Part shown: piece by piece, positions 26,055 through 34,619 of the stretch
How positions within the stretch are numbered: position 1 is the stretch's first letter
How the letters are laid out: every line of letters starts with the position of its first letter
Notes under the pieces: generated by a model
Database searches by the model: none
Told to the model about the DNA's origin: nothing
What the model saw: the letters and a program-made list of their open reading frames with translations, nothing else
Translations under genes and position numbers: made by a program
Assembly (NCBI RefSeq): GCF_031624635.1
Contig: NZ_JAMQOQ010000002.1
Location: 434,001 to 498,000 of the forward strand
Length of the DNA: 64,000 nucleotides
Source: Halogeometricum sp. S3BR5-2
Lineage (GTDB): Archaea; Halobacteriota; Halobacteria; Halobacteriales; Haloferacaceae
Direction: 5' to 3'

Positions 26055-26843
26055 ATGTCGTTTTCACGCGGCCGGGTGCTGGTCGCCGGCGCGACGGGCG
26101 GGACGGGTCGGCGCGTGCTCGATACGCTCCGGTCGCTCGACGCCCACGTGACCGTCCGCGCGCTGACGCGGTCCGCCGACGAGGAGTCCGCGCTCCGCGG
26201 GCGGGGGGCCGACGAAGTGGTCGTCGGCGACGCCCTCTCCGCCGAGGACGCCGCCCGCGCCGTCGAGGGCTGCGACGCCGTCGTCTGCGCCCTCGGAACC
26301 TCGCTCGGACTCGGCTCTCTCACCGGCGACCACGCCGACGGGCGTGGGGTGGAGAACCTCGTCGACGCCGCCCGCGACGCCGGCGTCGAGCGGTTCGTCC
26401 TCGTCTCCTCCATCGGCGTCGGCGACTCGAAGCCGGGGATGCAACTCGGCCTCCGCCTCCTCCTCCGCGGCCTCGGCGTTCTCCCGGCGAAGGCCCGCGC
26501 AGAGGCGCACCTCCGCTCGTCGGGTCTCGCGTACACCATTCTCCGGCCCGGTGGGTTGACGAACGCCGAGGCGACGGGCGACGTGGTCGTCGGCGAGGGC
26601 GGCGACACCGTCTCGGGGTCGGTTCCCCGCGCCGACGTGGCGGGGCTCTGCGTCGCCTCGCTGTTCACGCCGGCGGCGGAGAACAGGACGTTCGAGGTGG
26701 TTTCCCGACGGGGCCTCCGCGGCAACCCCGAGGGCGTGGTCGAGGTGGACTGGCGGATGCGTCCCTCCGACTCCGAGCGACGGTCCGCGTCCGGGGACGC
26801 GCCAGAGGACGCCGCCGTCGAGGAGAGCGAGTCGGCGGACTGA
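26055..26843 (+). CDS. NAD(P)-binding SDR-like protein
   Basis: A 262-residue atypical short-chain dehydrogenase with NAD(P)-binding motif VLVAGATGGTGRRVLDTL at residues 9-26. Further family marks are DAVVCALGTSLGLG, the segment VERFVLVSSIGVGDSKPG and TILRPGGLTNAEATG. It belongs to the NmrA/SDR_a5-like group that includes NADH-binding regulators and flavin or quinone-related reductases. The catalytic Tyr-xxx-Lys pair of classical SDRs is absent. Its C-terminal 35 residues are acidic and disordered. Confidence 0.85.
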   Translation: MSFSRGRVLVAGATGGTGRRVLDTLRSLDAHVTVRALTRSADEESALRGRGADEVVVGDALSAEDAARAVEGCDAVVCALGTSLGLGSLTGDHADGRGVENLVDAARDAGVERFVLVSSIGVGDSKPGMQLGLRLLLRGLGVLPAKARAEAHLRSSGLAYTILRPGGLTNAEATGDVVVGEGGDTVSGSVPRADVAGLCVASLFTPAAENRTFEVVSRRGLRGNPEGVVEVDWRMRPSDSERRSASGDAPEDAAVEESESAD

Positions 26844-26868
26844 ACGCCGAATCGACCGGCCGAGTCGC

Positions 26869-27693
26869 TCAGTCGAGTTTTCCGAGCGCCTCGAAGAAGT
26901 CGGAGGGCGACCCCGCGAGGCGAACCGGGGCGTTCGCGGACGCGACGGTCACCTCGGCGGGCGGCGTCAGGTACGTGCGCCGCCTGCCGTCGGTGACGAC
27001 GACGGCCTCCTCGGCGCCGGTCACGGAGACGGTCACCTCCGCGTCCGGCGAGACGACAAGCGGCGGCATCCCGTCCTCGGCGACCATCTCGTTGACGACG
27101 AGGCCGCCGACGCTCGGGTGGACGAGCGGTCCGCGTTCGCTGAGGTTGTACGCCGTGCTCCCGGTGGGCGTCGCCACGAGGACGCCGTCGACGTGCCCGT
27201 CGCTGTACAGGGAGCCGTCGACGCGAACCTCGACGTCGACGCCGCCGCCGTGACCGCGCCGGGGACCCTGCACGACCACCTCGTTCATCGCGGGCCGTTC
27301 GGTCCAGCCGTCGCCGCTGGCGGCGATGCGCGGCACCTCCCGGACCGCCAGCGGTTCCCCGCGTCGGAACTGCGCTACCTCCTTCATTACCGCCTCGACG
27401 GCCTCTTCGGGGCCGACGGCGTTCAGGAACCCGACCTCGCCGAGATTGACTCCGAGGACGGGCGTCCCGCCCGCGCCGCGCGCGGCGAACAGGAACGTGC
27501 CGTCGCCGCCGATGCTCACCGCGAGGTCTGCCGACTCGAACGTCTCGACGTCGTGGCCGGCGACGCCAAGCGTTTCCGCCGTGTCCGCGTCGACGCGCAC
27601 GTCGACGCCCGCCCCTTCGAGTCGCTCCCGGAGGTCGTCGGCCACCCGCGCGGCCCGGTCGTTCCCCCGTTGTGCGACGATGGCCACCTGCAT
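26869..27693 (-). CDS. nadK: NAD kinase
   Basis: A 274-residue NAD kinase. The GGDGTF motif at residues 62-67, the NEVVV segment and the [10 protein letters not shown] motif together form the ATP and NAD site. The enzyme phosphorylates NAD to NADP in the cytoplasm. The start [17 protein letters not shown] fits the family N terminus. It is convergent with the SDR gene and divergent from the KaiC-like gene. Confidence 0.95.
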   Translation of the reverse strand: MQVAIVAQRGNDRAARVADDLRERLEGAGVDVRVDADTAETLGVAGHDVETFESADLAVSIGGDGTFLFAARGAGGTPVLGVNLGEVGFLNAVGPEEAVEAVMKEVAQFRRGEPLAVREVPRIAASGDGWTERPAMNEVVVQGPRRGHGGGVDVEVRVDGSLYSDGHVDGVLVATPTGSTAYNLSERGPLVHPSVGGLVVNEMVAEDGMPPLVVSPDAEVTVSVTGAEEAVVVTDGRRRTYLTPPAEVTVASANAPVRLAGSPSDFFEALGKLD

Positions 27694-27849
27694 GCTCGTC
27701 TGCCGGGTTCGCTCTCACCGGGCAAAAGCCCACCGTCACCCGATTCCCTTCCGGTTCCCTCGGTTCGACCCCCGCTCGTCGACCGGCGGGCGAACCAGTC
27801 GCTACGGGTAACATTCATACATACTGGCGACTATCTATCCACGACTGCG

Positions 27850-27918
27850 ATGGAACCGACCGCTTCGCGTTCGCGTTCGCGCGCGACACGACACGACGAC
27901 CGGGGGGACGACGCGTGA
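27850..27918 (+). CDS. Possible leader peptide coupled to the KaiC-like gene
   Basis: A 22-codon frame starting MEPTASRSRSRATRHD whose stop TGA overlaps the GTG start of the KaiC-like gene (GTGA). The preceding ACATTCATACATACTGGCG stretch looks like a promoter about 35-40 bases upstream, which would place the transcript start before this ORF. It may be translated to couple initiation at the GTG, or the KaiC gene may simply have an untranslated leader. Weak evidence. Confidence 0.25.
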   Translation: MEPTASRSRSRATRHDDRGDDA

Positions 27919-29216
27919 GCGACGACGACTGGTTCGAGCGCGCGTTCGCGGGCGAGGGGTCCGACGCCGACACCGACCCCGACTCCGACTCCGAATCCGA
28001 ATCCGGCGCCGATATCGACGCCGACGCTGACTCCGAGGCCACGGCCGACGAGGAGATGGAGGCGGACGGGGTCGACGCCGCGCGACCGAACGCGGGTCCC
28101 GAGGGGGCCGGAACGGACGAGAGGCCCGACGGCGCGGCCGACGACGGGGACGACTTCGAGCGCGCGTTCGGGGCCGACCCGGACGACGGGAACGAGGACG
28201 GGTTCGGCTTCGACGTCGGTCCACCCTCGAACGAGGACGAGTCGGACGCCGCTCGGACCGACGCCACCGACCCGTTCGGCGGCGTCCGCGGCGGGCGGGC
28301 GGACGACCGAGAGCGAGGCGGCGCCGGGACCAGCGACGAAAAGCACGACCCGTTCCCCGACGACTTCGCGGCGGCGATGGAGAGCGCACCGGGGTTCGGC
28401 GGCCCGGACGACGACTTCGCGGCGGCGATGGAGAACGCGCCGGAGTTCGGCGGCCCAGACGCCGGGTTCGGCGGTCCGGGCGGCGAGGAGACGTTCGACG
28501 ACGAGGCGTTCGAGTCCGACATCGAACGCCTCGACATCGGTATCGAGGGACTGGACGAGATGATTCTGGGCGGCGTTCCCACCCGGTCGCTCATGGTCGC
28601 CATCGGGTCGGCCGGGACGGGCAAGACGACGTTCGGCCTCCAGTTCCTCAACCGGGCGCTCGAAGACGGCGAGAAGGCCGTCTACATCACGCTGGAGGAG
28701 AGCCGACAGCGCATCTTCGACACCGCCGAGGAGAAGGGGTGGGCGTTCCGCGAACACGCCGAGGCGGACCGACTCGTCGTCATCGACCTCGACCCCGTCG
28801 AGATGGCCAACAGCCTCGCCAGCATCCAGAACGACCTCCCGCGCCTCGTCTCGGAGTTCGGCGCCCAGCGACTCGTCCTCGACTCGGTCTCGCTCTTGGA
28901 GATGATGTACGACCACCCCTCCGAGCGCCGGAGTCAGGTGTTCGACTTCGCCCGCGCGCTGAAAGAGGCGGGCGTGACGACGCTTCTCACCTCCGAGGCG
29001 AAGGAGAGCAACCCCTACGCCTCCCGGCACGGACTCGTCGAGTACCTCGCCGACGCCGTGTTCGTCCTCCAGTACGTCCGCCCGAGCGACTTCCGGGAGA
29101 CGCGACTCGCCATCGAAATCCAGAAGATACGGGACGCCAACCACTCCCGCGAGACGAAGCCGTACGAACTCACGAGCGACGGGATCAGCGTCTACCGGCA
29201 GGCGAACATCTTCTGA
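27915..29216 (+). CDS. KaiC-like (HTR-like) RecA-superfamily ATPase
   Basis: A 433-residue protein from the GTG at 27915 (SDDDWFERAFAGEGSDADTD). Residues 1-195 are extremely acidic and of low complexity. From about 210 to the end is a single KaiC domain with Walker A GSAGTGKTTFG, ALEDGEKAVYITLEES, and the Walker B region RLVLDSVSLLEMM. In haloarchaea such proteins are called HTR-like and are thought to work in signalling, but their partners are unknown. Two 17-residue tandem repeats lie just before the ATPase domain. An upstream extension in frame is rejected because it is Arg-rich and crosses the promoter. Confidence 0.85.
   Translation: MSDDDWFERAFAGEGSDADTDPDSDSESESGADIDADADSEATADEEMEADGVDAARPNAGPEGAGTDERPDGAADDGDDFERAFGADPDDGNEDGFGFDVGPPSNEDESDAARTDATDPFGGVRGGRADDRERGGAGTSDEKHDPFPDDFAAAMESAPGFGGPDDDFAAAMENAPEFGGPDAGFGGPGGEETFDDEAFESDIERLDIGIEGLDEMILGGVPTRSLMVAIGSAGTGKTTFGLQFLNRALEDGEKAVYITLEESRQRIFDTAEEKGWAFREHAEADRLVVIDLDPVEMANSLASIQNDLPRLVSEFGAQRLVLDSVSLLEMMYDHPSERRSQVFDFARALKEAGVTTLLTSEAKESNPYASRHGLVEYLADAVFVLQYVRPSDFRETRLAIEIQKIRDANHSRETKPYELTSDGISVYRQANIF
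28359..28460 (+). repeat. Tandem 51-base repeats within the KaiC-like gene
   Basis: Two in-frame 17-codon units (DDFAAAMESAPGFGGPD and DDFAAAMENAPEFGGPD) follow one another directly, then a shortened third piece (AGFGGPGG). They sit at the end of the acidic low-complexity tail. Each has the same amphipathic FAAAME helix between acidic and Gly/Pro-rich parts, so it may be a short linear binding motif. Confidence 0.85.
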
Positions 29217-29218
29217 GG

Positions 29219-29577
29219 CGTTCGGTCCGGCGCTCCGGCCCCGGACCGCTCGGTCCGTCGCTGCCCGCCGTCCTGACAGATATTCGAAAAAGAGTGTTTT
29301 TGTTTCACTACTATCTTCGAAGATTCGTTTGGTAGGGTACCCGTTTAGGATGACTTCGCGGGAACGACCCGTACGACTGGTGGGCGAGTCGAAGGCCGGA
29401 CGCGCGCGATGCCGCGCCGTCGCGGCGTTCCTTCGACCTGCCCCGCGAGAGCGCGGACACGACAGCGCGCCACTTTTACGAGTATTTACAAATAAGTGCT
29501 ACTAGTACGGCCAATTGTCTAATTATTAGCCAAGAGTCCGCAGTATTTATGGTGTTTTGTTATCCAATCACGGAGCG
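29219..29577. other. Spacer with T-rich terminator and promoter
   Basis: Behind the KaiC-like gene is GTGTTTTTGTTTC at about 29295, a typical archaeal T-rich terminator. A perfect 12-base palindrome ATCTTCGAAGAT is at 29313-29324. The right end is AT-rich, with GTATTTATGG about 30 bases before the next start. A 51-codon frame beginning at 29350 is not convincing. Confidence 0.5.
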
Positions 29578-29727
29578 ATGCCTGACGGAACCAGCGTCGA
29601 TTTGACCTTGCTGTTCGGACCGTTCGTGCTCTACTTCGTGTTACTCGTCGTCTACTACGTCTGGGAGGGGCGGCGGGAGCGCCGGATGCGCGAGCGATAC
29701 GAGTCGGAGGGCGGCCGTGCCCAGTAG
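29578..29727 (+). CDS. Small accessory subunit of solute:sodium symporter
   Basis: A 49-residue single-helix membrane protein: MPDGTSVDLTLLFGPFVLYF, then a second hydrophobic stretch to VYYVWEGRRERRMRE and a charged tail. Its stop overlaps the GTG start of the SSS transporter by 11 bases, so it is translated with it. Small proteins of this kind (DUF3311 and DUF4212 types) precede many SSS genes in bacteria and archaea and may be a subunit or assembly factor. The function here is inferred from that position. Confidence 0.75.
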   Translation: MPDGTSVDLTLLFGPFVLYFVLLVVYYVWEGRRERRMRERYESEGGRAQ

Positions 29728-31453
29728 CGGCATCGCGGGGTCCGCGGGGACGTGGGTCCTCGGGACGTTCGCGGCCTACCTCGTCGTCCTCCTCGGCATC
29801 GGCCTGTACTCCTCGCAGTTGATGGACACCGTCGACGACTACGTCATCGGCGGGCGGGAGATCGGTCCGGTCGTCACCGGCTTTTCCGAACGCGCCTCCG
29901 AGATGAGCGGATGGCTCACGCTGGGCGTCCCCGGCGACGCGTTCAACACCGGGGTCATGGCGTTCTACAACGGTCTCGGGATGATACCCGCCGACCTCCT
30001 CGCGTGGGCCGGGATGGCCAAGCGCCTGCGGAAGTACTCCGAAATCGTCCGCGCCGTCACGCTCCCGACGTTCTTCGCCACGCGCCTGCAGGACGACTCG
30101 GGCGTCGTGAAGGGCGTCTCGTCGGTGATGCTGATGCTGTTCGAGGGCGGCTACGTCGGCGCGCAGATCGTCGCCGCCGGGACGCTCCTGCAGGTGCTGA
30201 CCGGGGTTTCCCCCCTCGTCGGCATCCTCGCGGGCGGCGTCATCGTCGTCGGTTACACGATGCTCGGCGGCTACTTCGCCGTCGCGTGGTCCGACTACTT
30301 CCAGGGCGCCATCATCCTCGCCGCGTTCGTCGCCCTGCCCGTGCTGGCGTTCACCTCCTACGGACTGCCGTTCGACGACCTCGCGTCGATGGGCGGCGGC
30401 CTCGCCAGCGTCACCGCCGGGATGACCGGGTGGGCGGCGCTGTTCGGCATCATCAGCTACGCCGCCATCGGTCTCGGCGTCCCCGGCAACCCGCACATCA
30501 TGGTGCGCTTCATGGGTATCGACGAGGTGCGGAACGTCCGCCACGCGGCGCTCGTCGCGCAGTTGTTCATGTTCGTCGCCTACATCGGCGCCGGCCTCGT
30601 CGGCGTGTACGGCCTCATCATCTTCGGGCAAGGTGGCATCACCAATACGGACAACGTGATGCCGATGCTGACGCTGGACCTCCTCCCCGGCGCCCTCGCG
30701 GGCGTCGTTCTCGCCGCCGCGCTCGCGGCCATGATGTCCAGCGCCGACTCCCAACTGCTCGTCGCCACGAGCGCCGTCGTCGAGGACGTCTACCACGGCT
30801 TCGTCAATCCCGACGCCAGCCAGGCCCAACTGGTCCGCTACTCCCAGATAGTGACGCTCGGACTCGGCGGGGCGAGCATCGCCTTCGCCTACGTCGCCCG
30901 GAGCACGCCCATCTACACGCTCGTCCTCGACTACGCGTGGGGCGGCCTCGGCGCGGCCATCGGTCCGACGCTCATCGCCTCGCTGTGGTGGAAGCGTCTC
31001 ACCACCGCGGGCGCCGTCGCGAGCATGATCGTGGGCGCGACGACGATGATACTCTGGACGCAGCTCTCGACGCTGTTCGCCGCGTTCGGGATGGCCGGGC
31101 TGCTGGAGGGCTCCGGCTTCCTCGCGAGTCTCCTCGGCGTCTACGGACTCTTCCCGGCGTTCATCCTGTCGACGCTCACGCTCGTCGTCGTCTCCCTCTT
31201 CACCCGCCCGCCGGAGGGCGTCGAAGACCACTTCGAGACGTTCAACCAACCCTGGATGGAGGTCGACGACGCCGGCGGCGCCTCGGGGTACGCGACCGAC
31301 GGCGGTCGAGTGAGCGACCGAAGCGCCTCCTCGGACGCGCGGTCCGACGGCGGCGACCCCCGCGACCGCGACCGCGACCGCTCCCCGAAGGCCGTCACCG
31401 AGACCGACAACATCCGGGCGCACGTCCGCGCGTCGGACTACTGGGGGAAGTGA
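29717..31453 (+). CDS. Sodium/solute symporter (SSS, PutP-like)
   Basis: A 578-residue protein with about 13 hydrophobic helices and typical SSS family stretches: YVIGGREIGPVVTGFSERAS near the start, VGYTMLGGYFAVAWSDYFQG (the family signature around the Na+ site) and ALAAMMSSADSQLLVATSAV. It imports a small solute such as proline, another amino acid or a carboxylate using Na+. The last about 70 residues are acidic and cytoplasmic. GTG is the start, overlapped by the small subunit gene, and the stop overlaps the next gene by one base. Confidence 0.93.
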   Translation: MPSSGIAGSAGTWVLGTFAAYLVVLLGIGLYSSQLMDTVDDYVIGGREIGPVVTGFSERASEMSGWLTLGVPGDAFNTGVMAFYNGLGMIPADLLAWAGMAKRLRKYSEIVRAVTLPTFFATRLQDDSGVVKGVSSVMLMLFEGGYVGAQIVAAGTLLQVLTGVSPLVGILAGGVIVVGYTMLGGYFAVAWSDYFQGAIILAAFVALPVLAFTSYGLPFDDLASMGGGLASVTAGMTGWAALFGIISYAAIGLGVPGNPHIMVRFMGIDEVRNVRHAALVAQLFMFVAYIGAGLVGVYGLIIFGQGGITNTDNVMPMLTLDLLPGALAGVVLAAALAAMMSSADSQLLVATSAVVEDVYHGFVNPDASQAQLVRYSQIVTLGLGGASIAFAYVARSTPIYTLVLDYAWGGLGAAIGPTLIASLWWKRLTTAGAVASMIVGATTMILWTQLSTLFAAFGMAGLLEGSGFLASLLGVYGLFPAFILSTLTLVVVSLFTRPPEGVEDHFETFNQPWMEVDDAGGASGYATDGGRVSDRSASSDARSDGGDPRDRDRDRSPKAVTETDNIRAHVRASDYWGK

Positions 31454-31956
31454 TGCGAGCCGACCCGAGCGCGGCGACCCCGCCGAGCGAGCGGTCGCCC
31501 GAGACGGCGACGCTCCCAGTCGTCCCGCCGACGCGCACCCGTGAGTCGGTCGAGTCGGCGGGCCGCGTCGGCGCCGTCGCCTACCCGTACCGGGTGTACG
31601 AAGCGTCCGCGACCGTGGGGCGGTCGTTCCTCCCCGAGCGGGAACTCTCGTACGTCGCCAGTGTCGACCGGTCGCGCCGCCTCGTCCTCCGGGCCGACGC
31701 CGTCCCCGAGACGGAGACGCGAACCGTCGAGGACGTGTTGGTCCTGCCGGCCGACCTCTCCGAGGACGAGTGCGACGAGCGCGTTCGGAGCACCGTCTTC
31801 GAGTGGACGATGCGGAAGTTCGCGCTGGGGAGCCCCCCCGAGGTGTCGTTCGGGCGCGTCGTCGACGCCTACAAACTGTTCTGGGTCGCCGAGCGGCCCG
31901 ACGGAGACGTCATCGTCGACAGCGTCCGAGACGAGGAGTCGCCGCTGGACGGCTGA
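31453..31956 (+). CDS. Unknown protein, third gene of the symporter operon
   Basis: A 167-residue soluble protein whose ATG at 31453 shares one base with the TGA of the symporter gene, so it is translated from the same transcript. It begins MRADPSAATPPSERSPETAT, has no hydrophobic helix, and shows an alpha/beta pattern ending RVVDAYKLFWVAERPDGDVI. No family is recognised. The coupling suggests a cytoplasmic partner or regulator of the transporter. Confidence 0.65.
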   Translation: MRADPSAATPPSERSPETATLPVVPPTRTRESVESAGRVGAVAYPYRVYEASATVGRSFLPERELSYVASVDRSRRLVLRADAVPETETRTVEDVLVLPADLSEDECDERVRSTVFEWTMRKFALGSPPEVSFGRVVDAYKLFWVAERPDGDVIVDSVRDEESPLDG

Positions 31957-32028
31957 GGTCGGTCGCCGGCGCGAGAACCTCCCGCGCGGGCGGAAAGAGA
32001 AGAAGCGTTCGGCGAGGGTGCTGCTGCG

Positions 32029-33420
32029 CTACTCCTCGCGCCGAAGCGTGAGCCAACAGACCAGCAGGCTCATCGCCGCGAGCGAGACGACGAAGCCGAA
32101 GCCGGGCGTGGAACCGCTCGTCTCCGTGCCGCCGGCGCCGACTTCGGTGTTTACCTCCGTCGCGGGCGCGGCCGTCTCCTCCGCCTCAGTCGCGGACGCC
32201 GCCGTCGGCGTGGCCGTCGACTCCGCCGTCGCGGCGGCCGTTTCGGTCGCCGTCGGCTCGTTCGCGGCGACGGTCACGGTGCCGGCGGCGATGGAGTTGA
32301 CGCCGAGGGCGTACGTGCCGGGGGTGTCGAAGGTGATGGAGAAGTTCACCCTGCGGCTCTCCCCCTCGTCTATCTCGACGGCTCGGCTGTACTCCGTCTC
32401 GTTGCCGTCGACGTACAGTCGCGCGTCGAACTCGCCGTCGGCGTCGCCGGAGTTCTCGACGAGCGCCGAGACGAGCACCGCGTCCCCGACGCTCCCGTTC
32501 GTCGCGTTGAGTTCGACCGACTCGACGGAGAACTCCGGTTCGTCCGCCGAGTAGCCGCCGCCTCCGCCGCCGCTACTCCTGCTACTGCTGTCGTCGTCAT
32601 CGCTGCTGCTGTCGTCGTCATCGTCGTCGCTGCTACTGCTGTCGTCGTCCTCTTCGGCCGGAACCGGGGTTTCGGTTTCCGTTTCGGTCTCGGTCTCAGT
32701 CTCCGTTGCCGTCTCAGTCGCGGTTTCCGTTTCGGTCTCCGTAGCCGTTTCAGTCTCCGTTTCGGTCTCCGTAGCCGTTTCAGTCTCCGTTTCGGTTTCT
32801 GTCTCCGTTGCTGTCTCAGTTTCCGTCTCGGTCGCGGTTTCGGTTTCTGTCTCCGTAGCCGTCTCCGTCTCGGTCTCGGTCTCGGTCGCAGTCGGCGTCT
32901 CGGTCTCGGCCGCCTCGACGCTCACGGTCACGTCGTTGAACGTTTCTGGGACGACCGTCTCGCCGTCGGCGGAGGCGAACTTCGTCTCGGACTCGTCGAA
33001 CGAGAGCGCCGCGCTCTCGCCGTCCTCGCCGGTCACTTCGAGCGTTATCTCGGCCAGCACGGGACCGTCGACGTTCGACCCGCGAATCTGGTTGAACGCG
33101 ACGCTACCGTCCTCGTTGTCGACGTTCGCGATTGGGTCGCCGAAGTCGTCGCTCCCCGAGACGTCAGTCACTTGGACAACGTCAGCGTCGTAGGTGAGCG
33201 TCGTCTGATAGCCGCTCACGTCCGTGGCGTCCGCCCACACGCTCACCGTGACGGTCTCGCCCGGTTCGGCGGTGAGCGTCCCGTCCGGCGACGACGTGAC
33301 CTCCTCGCCGACGCTGATGGTGGAGGCGGTCTGCGCCCCGACCGGGGCCGCGCCGGCCGGTAGACCGACGAGCAGTGCGAGGACGACTCCGAGCACCAGC
33401 GCCCGGTTCGCGCCGCTCAT
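32029..33420 (-). CDS. Cell-surface protein with cohesin-like domain, CARDB-like domain and PGF-CTERM anchor
   Basis: A 463-residue secreted protein. Signal peptide at 1-29 (ALVLGVVLALLVGLPAGAAP). Residues about 34-170 read as a cohesin-like beta domain: ISVGEEVTSSPDGTLTAEPG, SGYQTTLTYDADVVQVTDVS and AEITLEVTGEDGESAALSF. A Thr/Glu repeat linker (170-250), an Asp/Ser block with a Gly run (255-283) and a CARDB-like domain (LVENSGDADGEFDARLYVDG) follow. The end, TPGFGFVVSLAAMSLLVCWL with RREE, is a PGF-CTERM signal processed by archaeosortase A, so it is anchored in the membrane lipid. Its start overlaps the stop of the upstream dockerin-bearing phosphoesterase (ATGA). Probable role: docking platform at the surface. 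Confidence 0.85.
   Translation of the reverse strand: MSGANRALVLGVVLALLVGLPAGAAPVGAQTASTISVGEEVTSSPDGTLTAEPGETVTVSVWADATDVSGYQTTLTYDADVVQVTDVSGSDDFGDPIANVDNEDGSVAFNQIRGSNVDGPVLAEITLEVTGEDGESAALSFDESETKFASADGETVVPETFNDVTVSVEAAETETPTATETETETETATETETETATETETETATETETETETETATETETETETATETETETATETATETETETETETETPVPAEEDDDSSSSDDDDDDSSSDDDDSSSRSSGGGGGGYSADEPEFSVESVELNATNGSVGDAVLVSALVENSGDADGEFDARLYVDGNETEYSRAVEIDEGESRRVNFSITFDTPGTYALGVNSIAAGTVTVAANEPTATETAAATAESTATPTAASATEAEETAAPATEVNTEVGAGGTETSGSTPGFGFVVSLAAMSLLVCWLTLRREE
32660..32915 (-). repeat. Thr-Glu coding repeat tract
   Basis: About 250 bases of short repeats built from GTCTCGGTTTC-type hexamer variants encode a (TE)n(TAT)-like linker in the cohesin protein. 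Adjacent DNA (about 32560-32655) codes an Asp/Ser block and a Gly run. Such tracts can vary in length between strains by slippage. The linker is probably O-glycosylated, since Thr is repeated. Confidence 0.8.
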
Positions 33421-34619
33421 TGTCCCCCCTCGCTGATGTTCCGCACGCGAATCGCATCGCCGATGTCCACGTCGCCGTCGTCGTCGACGTCCGCGGCCTC
33501 CGTGTCGATGTCGACGTCCTCGCCGGCGATGGAGCGCTGGATGGCTTCGACGTCGTCATCGTCCACGTCGCCGTCGCCGTCGGCGTCGCCCGCGAGCGGT
33601 CCGTCCGAAGCGGACCCGAAGCGGGCGTCGAAGTCGAGGTCGAAACCGAACTCGCTGTCCCCGTCTTCGAGGTACTCGTCCTCGCTGGGCGAGTACGTCT
33701 GGACCTGAATGCGGTCGGGGTCGTCCCCGCTTCCGCCGCCCGGTTGGAACCGAATCTGTCGGAGCAGTCCGTACCCGCCGTTGTCGCGGTCCTGGAAGTT
33801 CGACAGCAGTTCGTACACATCCTCGCCGTCGTCGTTCGAGGAGACCTGGTCGGCTTCGCCGTCCCCCCTGTGCCAGTGGCCGCAGAGGACCATGAACACC
33901 TGCGAGTTCGGCGAGATGAGCTCTTCCCACACCGTCTGGCCCTCGGTTCCGATGCCGTTCTCTTCCTGTACCTGCAGGGTCCGGCGCTGCGGGGAGTCCC
34001 GGAGGTACGAGTGCGTGCTGACGATGGTCGGTCGGTCGGGGTACTGTTCGAGGACGCTCTGCGCCCACCCCAACGCGGTCGAGGCGTCGTCTATGTCCCC
34101 CGGAATCTCCCACTCCAAGGCGAGGTGGAGGAAGTCGTAGCCGCCCGCGGAGAACAGTTGGTAGCTGTTGAGGTCCTCCGGTCCCGCGTTCTGGGACGCC
34201 CCGAAGTACTGCCGGTAGTTCTCGATGGACGACGTGCGGTCGCCCTGCGTCGCCCAGTCGTGGTTGCCGGGGAGCGTCGAGAAGGAGATGTCGTCGAGGG
34301 GTGCGAGCGCCTCCGCCATGTGCTCCCACTCCGCCTCGACGTCGCCGTTCTCGACCACGTCGCCGAGGTGGCTGACGTGGACGATGTTCTCCGAACCGAC
34401 GTTGTCGACGACCCACTCGGCCTGGTCCCGCGGATACGACGTCCTGTCCTCGGCATAGAACTGCGTGTCGGGGAGGGCGACGACCGTCCACGGCTCCGCG
34501 CTCTGAGCGGCCCCGGCCGTCGCGCCGATTCCCGCCAGCGTCGCGCCCGCACCCAACGCACGCAGAACGGTTCGTCTCGTCGGACCCGACCACCCCGTCG
34601 TCTCGGGGTCGACAGTCAT
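33417..34619 (-). CDS. Tat-exported metallophosphoesterase with C-terminal dockerin
   Basis: A 400-residue exported enzyme. Twin-arginine signal at residues 12-44 (TRRTVLRALGAGATLAGIGA). The calcineurin-like phosphoesterase core has VVALPDTQFYAE, HVSHLGDVVENGD, LPGNHDWATQGD, VSTHSYL and LCGHWH, i.e. the five metal-binding blocks. A linker leads to the last about 57 residues, which hold two Ca-binding loop segments, DADGDGDVDDDD and DVDDDGDVDIGD, each followed by a short helix (VEAIQRSI and AIRVRN). This is the dockerin type I pattern. The next gene, coupled by ATGA, encodes a cohesin-like anchor. The substrate (phospho-mono- or diester) is unknown. Confidence 0.87.
   Translation of the reverse strand: MTVDPETTGWSGPTRRTVLRALGAGATLAGIGATAGAAQSAEPWTVVALPDTQFYAEDRTSYPRDQAEWVVDNVGSENIVHVSHLGDVVENGDVEAEWEHMAEALAPLDDISFSTLPGNHDWATQGDRTSSIENYRQYFGASQNAGPEDLNSYQLFSAGGYDFLHLALEWEIPGDIDDASTALGWAQSVLEQYPDRPTIVSTHSYLRDSPQRRTLQVQEENGIGTEGQTVWEELISPNSQVFMVLCGHWHRGDGEADQVSSNDDGEDVYELLSNFQDRDNGGYGLLRQIRFQPGGGSGDDPDRIQVQTYSPSEDEYLEDGDSEFGFDLDFDARFGSASDGPLAGDADGDGDVDDDDVEAIQRSIAGEDVDIDTEAADVDDDGDVDIGDAIRVRNISEGGQ

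Noticed and set aside
29519-31423. 634-codon frame on the reverse strand opposite the symporter
   Set aside because: A shadow of the SSS gene with no recognisable motif and repetitive Glu/Arg composition.
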